Shown: positions 10,308 through 23,253 of the stretch, piece after piece
How positions within the stretch are numbered: position 1 is the stretch's first letter
How the letters are laid out: each line of letters opens with the position of its first letter
Assembly (NCBI RefSeq): GCF_048544455.1
Contig: NC_133532.1
Span: forward strand, 86,693,156-86,757,155
Length of the DNA: 64,000 nucleotides
Origin: Silene latifolia
Taxonomy: Eukaryota; Streptophyta; Magnoliopsida; Caryophyllales; Caryophyllaceae
Reading direction: 5' to 3'
Notes under the pieces: model-generated
What the model saw: only the letters and a program-made list of their open reading frames with translations
What the model was told of the DNA's origin: nothing
Databases searched by the model: none
Translations under genes and position numbers: made by a program

Positions 10308-10494
10308 CAAGCGGAATGATTCTCAAAATTCCTAACTATCCCCTTGTAACTGTCTCAGGAAGGACTTAGAGGGTAAAGAGGTCACTACTTATGCTTTTGG
10401 GCTTCGCCCATTGAACCTCAACTATGGGTACTTGACTTGAATTCTGGCTTCCGTAACTTCGACATTCAACTAAAAAGCATTCCGCAATATCTTC

Positions 10495-10620
10495 AACATC
10501 TTTTTTCCTTTTTTTCTTTTTCTTTCATCTTTTTTTCATTTTTCTTTTTTTCATTTTTTTTCATTTTTCCAATTTTTCTCTTTTTCTCATTTTTCATTCT
10601 TTTTCATCTTTTTTCTCTCT
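10495..10620. repeat. Pyrimidine-rich low-complexity tract
   Basis: A run of TTTTTC-type words about 125 bp long. It produces a Phe-rich frame on plus (10437-10838) and a Lys-rich one on minus; neither is a credible gene. Confidence 0.8.
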
Positions 10621-11258
10621 TTGAAAATGATCTTCTATTCATTCTCTTAGTCACAAATGGATACACCTTGAAAACTGGGCTTCGCCAACTAAATTGGGTT
10701 AGAATTATCAATTCCTTCTTAGAACGGGTTGATATCTTCTCTCTTCGAGAGGGAATGATTTTGTGGGAAAAAGGCTTGCCTTCTGTCATCGATATGGAAA
10801 ACAAGGAGCTAGTCCGGGTTCGTCCTAGAATCATCTAAAAGCTTGTCAAAATAACTGGTTCTGATGGAGGTTTTCTACCGCCAGACATGGAATAGGTAAA
10901 GGAATCAAACACGGAATCCTATTGTACCTTACATTTTGAAACGGGACATATTTCTACCCCAGGGATGCCTTTGAGTGTGTTGTGCATTTTATCATGTTTT
11001 CGGAATAATTGAGGATTGAAAACAAGAGATATTTGGAAACGAAACTGCAACTTTTTATTGGGAAGGCAAATGCTTAACAAACTCGAAGAAACGATTCCTA
11101 GGACACACCCTAGGACATCGCGGAACAAACGACTCAAATTCAAGAAAGAAAAGTCCTAGACTCGACTCAACTAAGATTAGGAAACAGATCCCGACTCATA
11201 ATTTTTCAAATCTGGTCTTGAGCTTCCCTTGTTCAGCTGTCAGCTTAGATGCTCGATT

Positions 11259-12800
11259 TTAGTCCTTGATCCCTTTGATGGTCTGCCTCCATCCTGAGGT
11301 AGTCCTCTGAGGATCTACGCCAGTGATGATGGTTGGTGAATCGAATTGTCCTTTATTAACTTCGTTAACGAGAGGAGTACATTCTAGAGCGAGACTCCCG
11401 ACTTGAATTTCATTCTTCGGGTTTGGCAAGAATTCAAAGCAATCCACAAAAATTTTCCCGATAAACACCCCTTTCAAGTGACATGGGCGGATAAGATGGG
11501 AGTAATCGACATTGTCTTCGACGGAAACAACGTTGGCGTGATCGCCAAATGGATTGGTGATGTTATTGGGTTTGACAGCTGGGATTGGGAGTGTTCCATT
11601 CTCAATCATGTCTTGGATTTCGTGCTTCAGTCGATAGCACCTTTCAGTATCATGGCCTTTCCCTTGATGAAAGGCACAGTAGGCATTTGGTTTATACCAT
11701 TTACCTTATTGATCAGCGGGAGGGTCCGTAGTTGGACCAATAGGCTTCAGCTTTCCTTGGGCTATGAGCCTTTGGAGAGCGTATGTATAAGTACATCCGA
11801 TATCGGTGAATGCCCTAGGTGTTTGGCGCTGCGACTTCTTCGATTTCCCTTCTAAGAGATTGATGGCTTCATCAATATGGGCCGTTGCTGGGGCCTTGCC
11901 CTTAGACGATGAGGCCCCTTGGTACCCTTTCGGCCTTTCAGCCTCTGCCCTTATGACATCATCTTCTACCTTTATCCCGATTCTTATCAATTCTTTGAAA
12001 GAGCCAAAATTCTGTATTTCGAGCATTGCGGTAAATAGGTCGTAGATTCTTTACGAACTTATCTACCATTTCAACTTCATCAGGCTTCTTGGCTAATTTC
12101 ACGCTTTCAGCGCCATCTTGCGAGGAATTCAAGTAAAGCCTTCTTTTTTATTTCGTGTCATCACCTCTAATGTTCTTATGTTGGTTTGAATCTCGACATT
12201 ATCAAAGATAGTGCTTACGAACTCCACCGTAATATCTTCGAAAGTGGGGAAGTTCTTAAGGTCAAGATTATAGAACCACGCCTTCGGGTGTTCATCCGGA
12301 GATTGGGCAAAAATTTCGAGAGAGCATGTCGGCGGTACTCCCTTCAGTGCTAAGTACCCTTTATAGGCCTTAACATGGTGGACTGGATCTTCGGTGCCCT
12401 TGAACTTTGGGATGTCAGTGAGTACTATGTTCGTGGGCAACTTATCCTGAACCGGGGCATAGGCCCTAGCATTCTCATAGTGGATGTTCTTCCCCTGGGA
12501 GAGTTTCAAACAGTCTTCGATGAACTTGAACCGTTTCTCCAAATCAGTCAGAGGTGGGGTAGATGGAGGGGAATCTTCACTCAGCTTAGATTCGATTGCA
12601 TCCATTCGGGTCATCATGAGGTTCACGGCCTCAGTAAGCTTGTTAACAGCATCTTCCATTGCTTGACGTCGGGTTTTTGGCGGCCTTTCTACAAGAAAAC
12701 CCCGTATTGAGTCAATATTTAAAGTAAGAGCCCCTGCACACTTAAGGACACGACCCCAACTTGACTCAAACAAAGACTCGACTTGAGACTGACTAACCAA
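11259..12800 (-). pseudogene. Gypsy gag gene of copy X, broken
   Basis: Reads from 12800 down to 11259 in at least three frame segments. The N-terminal part has a helical region (MEDAVNKLTEAVNLM) followed by the retrotransposon gag core (P-K-F-K-G-T-E-D-P, AWFYNLDLKNFPTF, F-x-NVEIQTN-x-RTLEVM). The middle part (12026-11706) has the F-T-D-I-G cassette and PIGPTTDP. A knuckle-like module of C-x2-H-x4-H-x4-C type lies at about 11630-11690, followed by a tail at 11609-11259. Only one cassette is present, against three in copy Y. The product would be the structural particle protein. Frame breaks near 12125 and 11700 make it non-functional as written. Confidence 0.8.
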
Positions 12801-13755
12801 AGGTTCGACTCACGGTTGGATTTAGACCTTGGTTCATTTTAGACTTGACAAAACGACATGACTCAACTGTCATAAATCGGTTATAAACCGGACTCGGTGT
12901 GGCCAAACCCGTGATTGGACTAACATAGCCCATAGGTTCGGGTGAAACGCCCTAAATGGCCTAGCTTGGGCGTTTTTGTGGACTATCCTAGACCAAAAGG
13001 TCGACCAACATGACTCAAGGCCCAAGAGGTGAGCTTGGGTGACCCAACAAGGTCGTGTTCTAGACTCTTAGAACGAAACACACCCGGCCTAACACGGCCA
13101 TGACCTGGACATGACTTGACGCATTTCATGCTTGGTTGAGGTTCGAGAGGCATTTTGGATTGATTTTGAAAAACGAAAGATTGATTCGAAAATGAGATTT
13201 GAAATGGGCAGCATGCCGGCTATAAAAGCTCATTTTGGGCCGAAAATTCTAGTCCTATTTGGGCAAAAGATTCCGCGTTTTTAAAACCATGCTATTTTGA
13301 AAGTAAGTTGTTCAAAATTTCGGTTTTGAAAAGGACATGGGAAATTTCGAAAAGACTCGGGAAAACAATTTGCACATTGTCATTCTCATGTTACAAGGAT
13401 GTATGCTCCTAGACATCTTTAAGTCTCGGCAAGTCTTCTACAAGAAGGTCTATGCCCTCCATCCTTTTGCGGTCTTATAGAGCAAGGTGTCTTAAGGTAG
13501 AGTACCTAGAAGATCGTCCCCACCATCAAGAACCACGCGAGGTGAAGTGGAAGCGAGCAATGTGCAGCTTCCTAGCATAGTGGGACGTCGCCCCCCACGC
13601 ATCACGAAGAAACGCTGGGACGGCCCGGGCAAGTCCTTAAGGGTTTATGCATGAATCGTAGCACTATGAGTAATGTTTTACTTTCCAACACTTTCTTTTC
13701 AAGTTTCACCTCGGAGGAAAAGACCCTAGAAACAAAGTGTAACTAGTCCTCTTTT

Positions 13756-13771
13756 CCCAAATGAGTCGCCA
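13756..13771 (-). promoter_or_regulatory. Primer site of copy X, degenerate
   Basis: On minus, TGGCGACTCATTTGGG follows the LTR end by three bases. The first nine bases match the tRNA-Arg type primer site of copy Y (28271-28288); the rest differs. Confidence 0.6.
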
Positions 13772-13774
13772 AAC

Positions 13775-16700
13775 TGTGGACAAGGCCCTCGGGAACCGCG
13801 TCCGCGGGATCCACACTAGGCATAATCGACTCGAGGTTCTTTCGAATCAAATTAAGACATATTAGAGTCGCCACCAAGTTTTTTGGGAACTTGGAACCGT
13901 TCAAGTCAACTTTACACCTTTCATCGAAAAGCATAAAGCCCATCGACTACGAGTGATTAAAGATAAAGACTTGTACCCTATATCACTCGATTTGAATGAC
14001 TCTCGTAATCCAATGGTATTTAGACGGATCCACAAACCATAGATCTTGAGTAAGGGGTGAGGGTACGTGTTAGGAAGCCCATAAGGACACCTAACCCCGC
14101 CCGTCAATAACGGCCTCTACTAAGTCAAGTGTCGGATTTCAAACAAGGTCATAGCTACTACGATATATGAAATGCAAACATTGTTTTCAAAACCCTAACA
14201 TGTGAAGTTTCTATGTCGATTTAGATGCAACTAAACTAACTTTGTCAAAGTTGTAATTTAGCATGTGGGTTGATTGATCTAACAACATACAAAACAAAGC
14301 AAACAAGGCTTAAGGGGGAATGGGGGAGCCGTTGGGATCTACCTATTACAACCCGGGCATTTCATGCCGACACAACGAGAAATTAGAAATACAACTCGAT
14401 CTAAATACAATTGCTACATACAAAACCGTACACGATAACACACACGGCCAATCGGCCTAGAAAAACGTGCACAAGAGGGGTGGCCCACGGCTTACATGAC
14501 CCACGGCCTTAGGTCACTCCTCGTAGTGCGTGCTTTCACTTAATCTCATCGAATTAGACATTGGGCTACGCACCAAAGCATGCATTAGCATAAATCGGGC
14601 CATGTTGCTTTAAACAACATGCGATTTACTATGCTCTCACTTGCATTGGGGCACAACCGTCTAACTAAACAAGACTAAAGTTTTTGAAGAGGTTTTGACT
14701 CGATAAAAGTAAAACAAGCTCGAAAATTACAACTCGACAAACAAATTACAAATTACAAGCAACGAAACAACGAAGAACAAAAGGTATGAAAAACGAAGCA
14801 AGAAAGACAAAGAAGACGGCCAAGCTCACGGCCCAAACCACGGCCACCCTCACGGCCAAGACAAGGCCATCCTAGTTCCTAGGTTAGGTTCATTAGTTAG
14901 ATCGAATGATTGCGAAACGGATTAGAAAACGAGTTAGAAAACGAGTTATAAGACAGGTTGATCGATTGAGAAGAAACGCACGAGTGTGTATTCTACACGG
15001 CCTAAAGGGTCCAATTAGGTCACGATATCATAAGATTAATGCTTACTCGTCGAGTGTTAATAGGAAGGTGCTAATCACGCACTCCTATGCTAGCGAGAAA
15101 TCAAGTGAAAAGAAAGATGTATTCAATTAGGTTATAGGATTGTTAATCGATTTTTAAAGCTATGTCGATGCCACCTAACATGTCTAATTAGGTTATTAAA
15201 TTGATCTAATGTCGTCTAAATAAGTCATATGTTAACAATCAGAGGTCATACTAACATGCAACGGGTCCTAAGGTGGGTCGAATTGGCCGAGACAACAAAG
15301 GGTCAAAAGCGAGGAACGGAAGTTAGACATTCGTTTTATTTATGCCCTACCTTGAACACGAGGATATGTAAATGAGACGGGGGTGTTCATGGTGGTACTT
15401 TAACTCATACTCGGACTAAACTAGTTTCATAGTTAATTTAAACGATAAATAAAAGCGATAAACAAACAAAAATAAACTATAAGAAAAACAAACATAAAAA
15501 ACGAAATAAAAAAAAGAGAAAGAGGAGGATTTGATGCACCCTCAACCTACATGTATCGTTGACACCGTCTTGGGTCGTAATCGATGGTAGATTTTATCTC
15601 GAGAGGCCGTCGTCGACGAAGAAACAAAGCAAACACGCGTTTTTGGCAAATCTGGACAGCAACTTTCAAACGATGATTTCTCCCTCGTTTCACGATGAAA
15701 ATTCGATTTAAAAGATGTTTTGAAAACTAGAAAGAGAGGAGAACAGAGATCTTAAAGCAAACCTTGCTCGTTTTGGGTTATTGGGCACGAAAAACGAGCA
15801 CAAACAGAACTGGACAGACAAGAACAAACCGCGAAAACAGAGTGTATAACACTCTGTTTTTCGAGGGATTTCGTGTACTCTCAAGGGCAATTTGGCTCGT
15901 AAATCTTTGTCTAATGTGTAGATGGATGTTATGTGGTTAATTAGGAGCAAGAAACTCGAGTTTTGATGGAGGTTTGAGGGAGGAACGAATTGTTTTTCGA
16001 GGAGGACACACAAACAGTTTCAGTTTGTATGTCGGTTTTGTGGAGGGTTTTTGAGAGGCAATTAGGGTTTGTTTCTGAGGTTTAAAGCTTGTGGGTGATG
16101 GTAGGATGTGGGGAGAACTTAGAAGAATGAATGTATGGTGAAGGGTGGGTATTAATAAGGAGTTAAAGTAGGGCAAAAGAGAGGGAGAGGCAGTCGGGCC
16201 TGCTCACGCATAGCTGCTGTCCAGCAGCTTTTGTGAGGGTTTGAGAGGGGTTTTCTTGGTGATTAAGCTAGGGTAATATGGGTAGGATACTAGGGTATGG
16301 GTTAGAGTTAATGGGTACGGGTTTTGGTGGTATTTGGAGCGGGTTTTGGGCTCGGGATTGAGCTGCCAAAACAGGGGGCTGCTCGTGTATATGCGGGCTG
16401 TTGGGGGGTGTTTGGGATGGAATTTGGGCCGTGGTTATGGGGGTTCGAACAGGGGTGGATGGGTAGAGGCTTAGGTTGGTTAGTGTACTCGATATTCGTG
16501 CCAACTCGCAAAGAAAACGGGCTCAAAAACCGAGCTAAAATCGAGCTCAAAAACGCATGTTCAAAACGAGTTCTTTTCGATTTTCAAATCGATTTTTCAA
16601 ATCAATTAACACATTAAAATAAATGATTTTTCAAATCAAATATATTCAAAAAATGATTTTTCAAATCGATTATTTATTTTATTTTCAATAAAATAAACTT

Positions 16701-17033
16701 GGGAAAATAAATTCAAAATAAAATAAAATAAATTGAATTCACCTCAAAAAAAACCATAATTTAAATATCATTTAAAATAACAAAATGAACTCACTAAAAA
16801 ACATTAATTTAAATATCATTTAAATTAATAAAATGAATTCACTTAAAAAAAAAACATTAATTTAAATATCATTTAAATTAATAAAATACTTCATCGACGA
16901 CGCCCATTCTACATCGTAAAACGAGCTCCAAATAATGACAATGACAACTAAAGAATACATGTGTCCTATCATCATCGGGTGTTTGTCGAGTTCTCTATAA
17001 ATTCCAATATCGACGGATACGGGTATCTACACA
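13775..17033 (-). repeat. LTR of Retand-like copy X
   Basis: 3259 bp with TGTGGACA...ATCTACACA ends. The minus-strand primer site beside 13775 makes it the 5' LTR of X. It shares blocks with LTR Y (for example GAGTAAGGGGTGAGGGTACG near 14050 and 28685), but the rest is strongly diverged, so X and Y belong to different subfamilies. Large LTRs fit the Ogre/Retand group. No gene is seen inside; the tract 16617-16890 is AT-rich with repeated TTTAAATATCATTTAAA words. Confidence 0.8.
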
Positions 17034-17319
17034 TGATGATTCAGAGAGCGGAACCAAGACCTTGTCATCGTCTGAACCGAGCACTAGGCTATGGGCGGTT
17101 TTGTTTTGGACTATAGTTGAGACTCAAAATATGCTTGTGGATAAAGGACGGGTGACGCCTTCAAAGAGAAGCCCCCAGAGTGAGAAGGTGGGGAATTTGA
17201 CAAAATAAGGAATGAGCGACGTTTTAAGGAAGAAGCCCCCTGTAAAGAAGTGTAAGATTAATTTTTGCGGCTAGGTGGGCTGCTTTTGAGGATTGATGTT
17301 GATTGTTGCGATTGAAATG

Positions 17320-17665
17320 GGTGTGCGGTTGCGTCCTTGTTAAGGGACTGCCTACGTATTCGCGTGTTTGCGAAATCAAACCAGATCGTAGTTCTGAGCT
17401 GGTTTTTGCAATGGGTTGCAAATTGAAGGTGTGAAAATTGAATATGTGTGGGGGTGTGGTTGTGCCCTTGTAATAGGACTACCTACGTATTCGCATGTGT
17501 GCGAAATCAAACCAGATCGTAGTTCTGAGTGTGTGACTAAGCGAGATGTTAGGACCTTGAAGTGATTTTGAGGTGTATGGTTGTGTCCTTGAGGGACTGC
17601 CTACGTATTCACGTGGTGTGAAATCAAACCGGATCGTAGTTACGAATCGTGTGTGCCTAAGCGAG
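17320..17665. repeat. Tandem repeat, about 125 bp, 3 copies
   Basis: Three diverged copies containing GACTGCCTACGTATTC, AAATCAAACC and GATCGTAGTT, starting near 17323, 17455 and 17577. Repeats of this type are common near the 3' side of plant Tat/Ogre elements. Confidence 0.8.
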
Positions 17666-17686
17666 TTGTTAGGACCTTAAAGTGTG

Positions 17687-18250
17687 TGGGTCACGACGGT
17701 AAAAGCCCTTTGGTGACTCGAAAAATTGATTTGAGATAATTCCCCTCGAACATGAATCGAAGAGGTCTAATTTGTAAAAATTTTCCTTATCATGTGAGCA
17801 CACTAAAAGGTGGACCCTAAGGGTAGATTGGGTATGTCCCGTTCTCGGTAGCAAAGCATTTGAGGACTGCGTATCTGGGTTAGAGTGAAAATGGCTTCGA
17901 CATTATGGAATGTGGAGATTGGTAATAATGGTTTGTTTGACAGATAAAAATCTGGAGTTAAGGGTTACGACGGAAAATTCCGTTTGGTGACTTGAAGGTT
18001 GATTGGAGATAAATACCTCTTGATCATGAATCGAAGAGGTGTAACTTGTGAAAAAGTTCCTTATCATTTGAGCACACTAAAAAGTGGACTCTAAGAGTAG
18101 ATTAGGTATGTCCCATTCTCGATAGCAAAGCATTCGAGGACTCCGTGGGGATTGTGGTGAAAAATGGCTTCAACATTAGCGAATGTGGAGCTTGGTAATA
18201 ATGGGGTTGCTTAACAGATAAAAATCTGGAGCAAGAATTTTGTGGTGTTT
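17687..18250. repeat. Tandem duplication, unit about 275 bp
   Basis: Two diverged copies, from about 17687 and 17962, both containing CATGAATCGAAGAGGT, TTCCTTATCAT and GAGCACACTAAAA. The window begins inside the equivalent of the second copy. Confidence 0.8.
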
Positions 18251-18859
18251 AGGCCGAAGGGTAACGGCTTGTAGTGTGGTGCGGAATGGGGTCTCCGACT
18301 TGATGTGGCCTTGAGCACGAAATGGTTGGTAAATAATATGGGGTCAGATTTCCATGTCTGGACCATAAAGGTTAAGGTGTGATATTACGAGCTTGAGGGG
18401 GAATCCTCAGAAGCCTAGATAGGTCTCCCCCGCAATGTGATCAGTAGAAGGACTTAGGGGTGAAGCGCTTTTGGTTATGATCTTGAGGGGAATCCCGGGA
18501 TCCTAGATAGGTCTTCTTGTGTGATCTGTAGAAGGACTTAGGGGTGAAGGAGTTTTGGTTGAGGTTTTAGTGTTTGGTGTTTTAGACTTGTGGGTCCGGG
18601 ATTTGATGTGTTGGACTCGTTGGTCCAGGCTTTGGACTTGTTGGTCCTGGACTTGGTTTTTCGGACTCACTTGTCCAGGATTTTGTGTGTTGGATGCTTT
18701 CTTTGGATTTTGGTCTTTTTGAGAAAAGGGTTTTAATCTTGTTTTGTTTTGATTTTGGCTTTGATCTTGGCCTTGACGTTGGGTGAGTAGCCTTTGGCGT
18801 TGGTTTTTGCTTTGAGTGAATTGCTTTTGGCTTTGGTTTATGCTTTGGCCTTGAGCTTT

Positions 18860-19150
18860 GGCTTTGGATGAATGGATATTGGCTTGGGCCTTTGATTTTG
18901 GCCTTTCGCTTAGGCTTCGGGTGAATAGCTATTGGCTTGGGCCTTTGATTTTTGGCCTTTCGCTTTGGCTTTGGGTGAATGGCTATTGGCATGGGTCTTT
19001 GATTTTGGCCTTTCACTTTGGCTTCGGGTGAGTGGCTATTGGCTTGGGCCTTAGATTTTGGCCTTTTACTTTGGCTTTGGGTGAATGGATATTGGCTTGG
19101 GCCTTTGATTTTGGCCTTTTGCTTTGGTTTTGTTTTTGATCTATTGGTTC
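18860..19150. repeat. 53 bp minisatellite (copy Y)
   Basis: Same array as at 830-1125, about five units of 53-54 bp, with Lys/Pro-rich by-product frames on minus (18582-19279). Confidence 0.85.
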
Positions 19151-19678
19151 TTTGCCGTCCTTCGTTCGAGGGGCGGTAAAGGTGCGGATGGGGATGTACC
19201 CGTTGGTTAGAGGTTGATTCTTGGTGATGGAATGTTTTTGTGGGGAATGGGCTTGCCTTCCGTCATTGATCATGAACAAGGAGATGTTCTTGGTTTGTTA
19301 TCTAGGTTCGTCGTAGAATCCCTTTGATAGAAGCTCGTTCTAAATTGGGCGCTATTGAAAGGTTTCTATTGCCAGACATGGAATAGGTAAAGAAAATGGA
19401 CACGGAGTTTTGAGTCCTCTGCTTACTCGGCACGAAACGTCACTCGAGTGTACTCACATTGAATTGGAACATATTGTTTGTTTTTAAATCAAATCTCAAA
19501 TCAATTCTCGTTGTCAACGGGAAATGGTAAAGGGGAGAAGCACAAACTCGATGAATACATGTGACTCATGCGGACAGCCCCCAGTTTTCATTTAGGAATA
19601 AAAGGACAGACACTTGGATATATATGAGAAAACCTAAGACTCGAACTCGGACTCGGACTCAATCGTAGATACGGACTC

Positions 19679-21624
19679 CTAATCATCACTTTCCCCCTCG
19701 AAGGTCTCTTTCGCAGCATCCAGCGGCTTGAATGTCTGGTTTTGAGCATTGACCCACTTGAGCACTTCACCCCCGTTGTTTGGGACGCCAGAAGGATGAG
19801 GTCCTAGAAGGTTGTCCTGTTTTTGAGGAGTAAGGCGTCCATGGGAACATTTCTTTTCCATTAAATGATTAAGGGTTGATAAAGACAACCTGCCACCATC
19901 GAGCATATTTTGGATGATATGTTTGACCTTCCAGCACATCTCTATGTTATGCCCATTACCCCTATGGAATAGGAAATATTGGGAACCGTCCCAAAACCGG
20001 CCTCTTTTATTGGGTGTAAGATCTGGAGTGGGGCCAATCGGTTGGATTAGTCCTTCAGAGACAAGCACTCTAAAAGCAATGGCATAAGGCATGCCCAAGT
20101 CTGAAAATTGTCTTTGCGGGTGTGTGGCTCTTTCTGGCGAAGGCTCCACATATTTTACATCGGTAATGCGGAAAGTTTTATTTTCGGGAGGGGTCGCAGA
20201 TGTTGAGCCTCCTTTAATGATTTCATCGATGCGAGAAATTTCTGTTGATAGGTCCTCGACGCTTTTGATGTTACAACCCTTCAAACGGGATGCATAATTT
20301 GGGTGAAGGCAGTCAATGACATGTTTAACTAAAGCCTCATCTCCATGCTGATAGCATGGTGTTGAGCCTACCTTTCTCCTTTTTATCAAATGATTGGCAG
20401 AATACTCATCTTGTCGATCACCCAAATCGATGAACTTCCTATAAGGCCGCCCAGTTTCATTGTCTGGAGGTCTTGGGAGTAAGGAGGAAAACCTGCCATC
20501 CTCAATTCCATCTTCTATGGCATGCTTGAGCTCGTAGCACGCTTCAGTTTTATGCCCCTTGCCTCTGTGATATCGACAATATGCATAGCCATTCCAAAAT
20601 TGGGTTATGTTTTCGGGTTTTGATCCGGAGTGGGACCAATAGGTTGCAGTAATCCTTCTGAAGAAAGTATCCTCAGAGCGGTGCCATATGTTATTCCCAG
20701 ATCTGTGAATACCCTTTGATGTTTTCCCCTGATTCCAACATTGGTGTTTTTTGGGATGTTTTTGTGAGTTTTGTTTTTGTCAATCCTAGGCGGAAGTAGG
20801 ATTTGGTTGTTATAAATGGGAAGTTTTGGGGATGTTGTTTGATATTCTGAAAGGTATTTTGGCGAGGCAATTGCACATTCTTTGTTGGTGGGTTTTTGGG
20901 TGCGGGAACCATTAGATGGTTCCTCATTTTGAGCATTTGTTTGTTGGGGAATTGGGTGTTGGTCTTCTCCTTGGTGGTCAGGTTCGTTTTCGGTACTACC
21001 AAACCTCTTCTCCAAATTAGCTACCCGAGTGTTCAAATCATCGATAGCCACTTGCAGCTTTGAGAATATGTTGTTGATAGAGACGGAGAGCATCAATATA
21101 GCGCTTTGTATGCCATCTTCTTCAATTGCATGAATTTTCTCATCGTCAGGAGAGATGAGGTGAGAGCAGTCTAGGAAAGATTCCTGACTGTGTCCAACAG
21201 GGTTTTTGGAGGGTTGTTCTTTTTGTTTGTTGAGGGAGGTAATGGTAACTCACCCTTTTCAATCATGTCAAGGATGGCACATTTCAGTATCGTTTCCACG
21301 ACCTTGGTGATATTGGCAAAACAGTTTTCCGTCCCATCTATGTCCTCGCTTGTTTGGTAGAGGGTCTGGAGTTAGACCAATTGGTTGAAGTTTTCCTTGG
21401 GAGGTTAGCCATTCTAAGGCTGTGGCATAAGGCATACCCAGATCAGGGAAGGACCTATGAGGTCGTCTAGTTTTGGTTTTGTCATTGGCAAGTAGTCGGC
21501 TTTCAAGGAGCTTAACCCTTTGCTCAATATCAGAAGAGGGAAAATTCTCGGTTATCATTTTGTCCTCAACTTGGGAGAGACAAGTGCTCAAGTCTTCCAC
21601 GGTAGCTAGGAGTCGAAGGACCAT
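19679..21624 (-). pseudogene. Gypsy gag of copy Y, part with three knuckle cassettes
   Basis: Minus-strand gag continuing from 25863-25706 across the CACTA insertion. It carries three versions of the same cassette: F-P-D-L-G-M-P-Y ... W-D-G ... YHQGRG (21480-21268), F-T-D-L-G-I-T-Y ... C-x2-H-x4-H-x4-C (20720-20500) and F-S-D-L-G-M-P-Y ... W-D-G ... FHRGNGH (20110-19880). The last part is an open 248-codon frame (20425-19679) ending in a Glu/Asp-rich tail. A stop and frame change at 20605 and other breaks separate the segments. Copy X has one cassette, so the triplication is peculiar to Y and Z. Confidence 0.75.
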
Positions 21625-21625
21625 G
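21623..21625. repeat. Target-site duplication of the CACTA element (left)
   Basis: ATG before the CACTACTACA terminus; repeated at 25703-25705. Three-base duplications are the rule for CACTA elements. Confidence 0.8.
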
Positions 21626-21639
21626 CACTACTACATTTA

Positions 21640-22085
21640 GATTCTATAGCAACACTTTGCTATTGTTGCATAATGTCATACAAAAGTTGCAATAGAGTTT
21701 ATGCAACACTTAATCAAGTGCTACATCAGGTCTTGTTGCATTAGGTCATTGCAACGCTTAATGCAACACTTTTTAATCTGAAGCAACACTTTTGAAAAGT
21801 GTTGCATTGGTCATGTTTATGCAACGCTTTTTCAATTGCAAAGGCAACATTTTTTATCTTCTAATGCAACATTTCTTATGTAAAAAAAGCAACACTTCCT
21901 GAACTAAGGCAATACTTTTCATGTTGATAAGCAACACTTATATCAAATTAATGCAACATTTTTATTTTGGAAACGTAACACTGGTTACGTCCCAAAACAA
22001 CACTTATAATAAACAAATGCAACACTAATTTATTCAAAAACAACACTTAATAAAGTGCAACAACATAAGGACTTGTAAGGCACGC
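21640..22085. repeat. CACTA subterminal repeats, left
   Basis: More than a dozen copies of GCAACACTT or close variants, in both orientations. The mirror array is at 25487-25690. Confidence 0.85.
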
Positions 22086-22972
22086 AACAATTGTAATTCT
22101 CTCTAATTGTGCATTCAATTGATTCAGTCTCAAAAATATGTCAATTACATTTCAAAAAAGGATCAAAAGTAGAACTTCGATCGCAAATGTTCAATTATTT
22201 AACTAAAACAAATATAAGAAATGTTTAAAATAGAACAAATAATAATTCTTAACGACTATTTGAAAGCTACTAATTATAAGTCTTCATTCTTGTATTGTGA
22301 GCATATATATGTTGCCAACCGGACAAAAAATCAACCCGTCATCATTGTTAATACCTCCCTGTAACATAAAAAATAGAACATTATTAGATTTGAGGATTCA
22401 AAGGCTCAATAGGCATAGATGATACGTCACACTTAATTATCACGAAATAATAAATAATGCATTATAGAACAACTAATTAACTAGGACGTGCAGAAAATAG
22501 AGTACGTGATTGTACACAAGGTGTAGCCTATGTGAAACGTTTGAGTTTGATCTGCAAAGGTAGGCCTGTCCAGCCATAATAATCACACCAAAGACTCAGA
22601 GACCCTCTGTTCTCGATAGCCAGGCCATTTTTCTACCTTCACAGGATAAGCATACTAACCTGCCTTACTCTAATAATTCTGCATCATAAGTTCCAATCAT
22701 AGCAACTCACCTAACTAAATAAGATATACGGGATAGGAACTCACCTTATACTTATCACAAGAAGTACCGACAATAAGCACTGACCAAAACTTAGAGTTGT
22801 CGAAAATAATCGAATGTTCAGTATGACAGCAAAACAAGTACTCCCTCCGATGTTATTTAAAATGGACATCAGTTTTTAAGTTGAACCGATGTATATTAAA
22901 TATATTGTTTAAGCTTGTTTACCAGGCATGTTCGATTACCAGCATGTTCAAGAAAGACAAAGAAAACAAGTA

Positions 22973-23253
22973 CTCCCTCCGTTTCAATCAATTGTTTAAG
23001 CTTTTTTATTCATTGTGAGCCGGTAGCGATAGGTAACCAAATGATTGGGACGAAAGAATATACAACAACAAAGTCCAAGTCCCAAATTGATTTAAGCTCG
23101 GTTAACAATAGAACTTTAATAATCCTTGCCTCATCTACAAAGGATGCTTCCACCACTTGAATCATTTCGGTTTTTATACTTGTCATTTTCCCTCCCATAG
23201 CACAAATCTCAGTAAAGCTGCAGCATTAAAAAGGGAAATTGTAGGAGGGAGAG
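22973..23253. mobile_element. Stowaway-like MITE
   Basis: 281 bp with ends CTCCCTCCGTTTCA... and ...TAGGAGGGAG, flanked by TA on both sides. The CTCCCTCC terminus and TA duplication are typical of Stowaway/mariner MITEs. A second, partial head (TACTCCCTCCGATGTT) lies just upstream at about 22840. The 60-80 codon frames inside are not genes. Confidence 0.7.

Larger units (their letters stand above)
10303..13774 (-). mobile_element. Retand-like copy X, internal region
   Basis: Minus-strand internal part of a Tat/Ogre-type gypsy element. Reading from its LTR at 13775, it has a degenerate primer site, a leader of about 1 kb (13755-12801), a gag gene (12800-11259) and a non-coding tail. The tail includes a pyrimidine-rich tract (10495-10620) in the position of the Lys/Pro-coding minisatellite of copies Y and Z. 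No protease or reverse transcriptase is seen before the element A insertion. Confidence 0.75.
17034..21625 (-). mobile_element. Retand-like copy Y, part left of the CACTA insertion
   Basis: Minus-strand continuation of copy Y, whose 5' LTR is at 28292-30923. It contains the rest of gag (21624-19679), the 53 bp minisatellite, a 275 bp duplicated unit and three copies of a 125 bp tandem unit. No protease, reverse transcriptase or integrase lies between gag and the X LTR at 17033. Copy Y is therefore pol-less as seen here, or its pol part was lost when X arrived. Confidence 0.75.

Noticed and set aside
10437..10838. Phe/Ser-rich 133-codon frame resembling a membrane protein
   Set aside because: The hydrophobic stretch is the TTTTTC low-complexity tract inside a retroelement tail.
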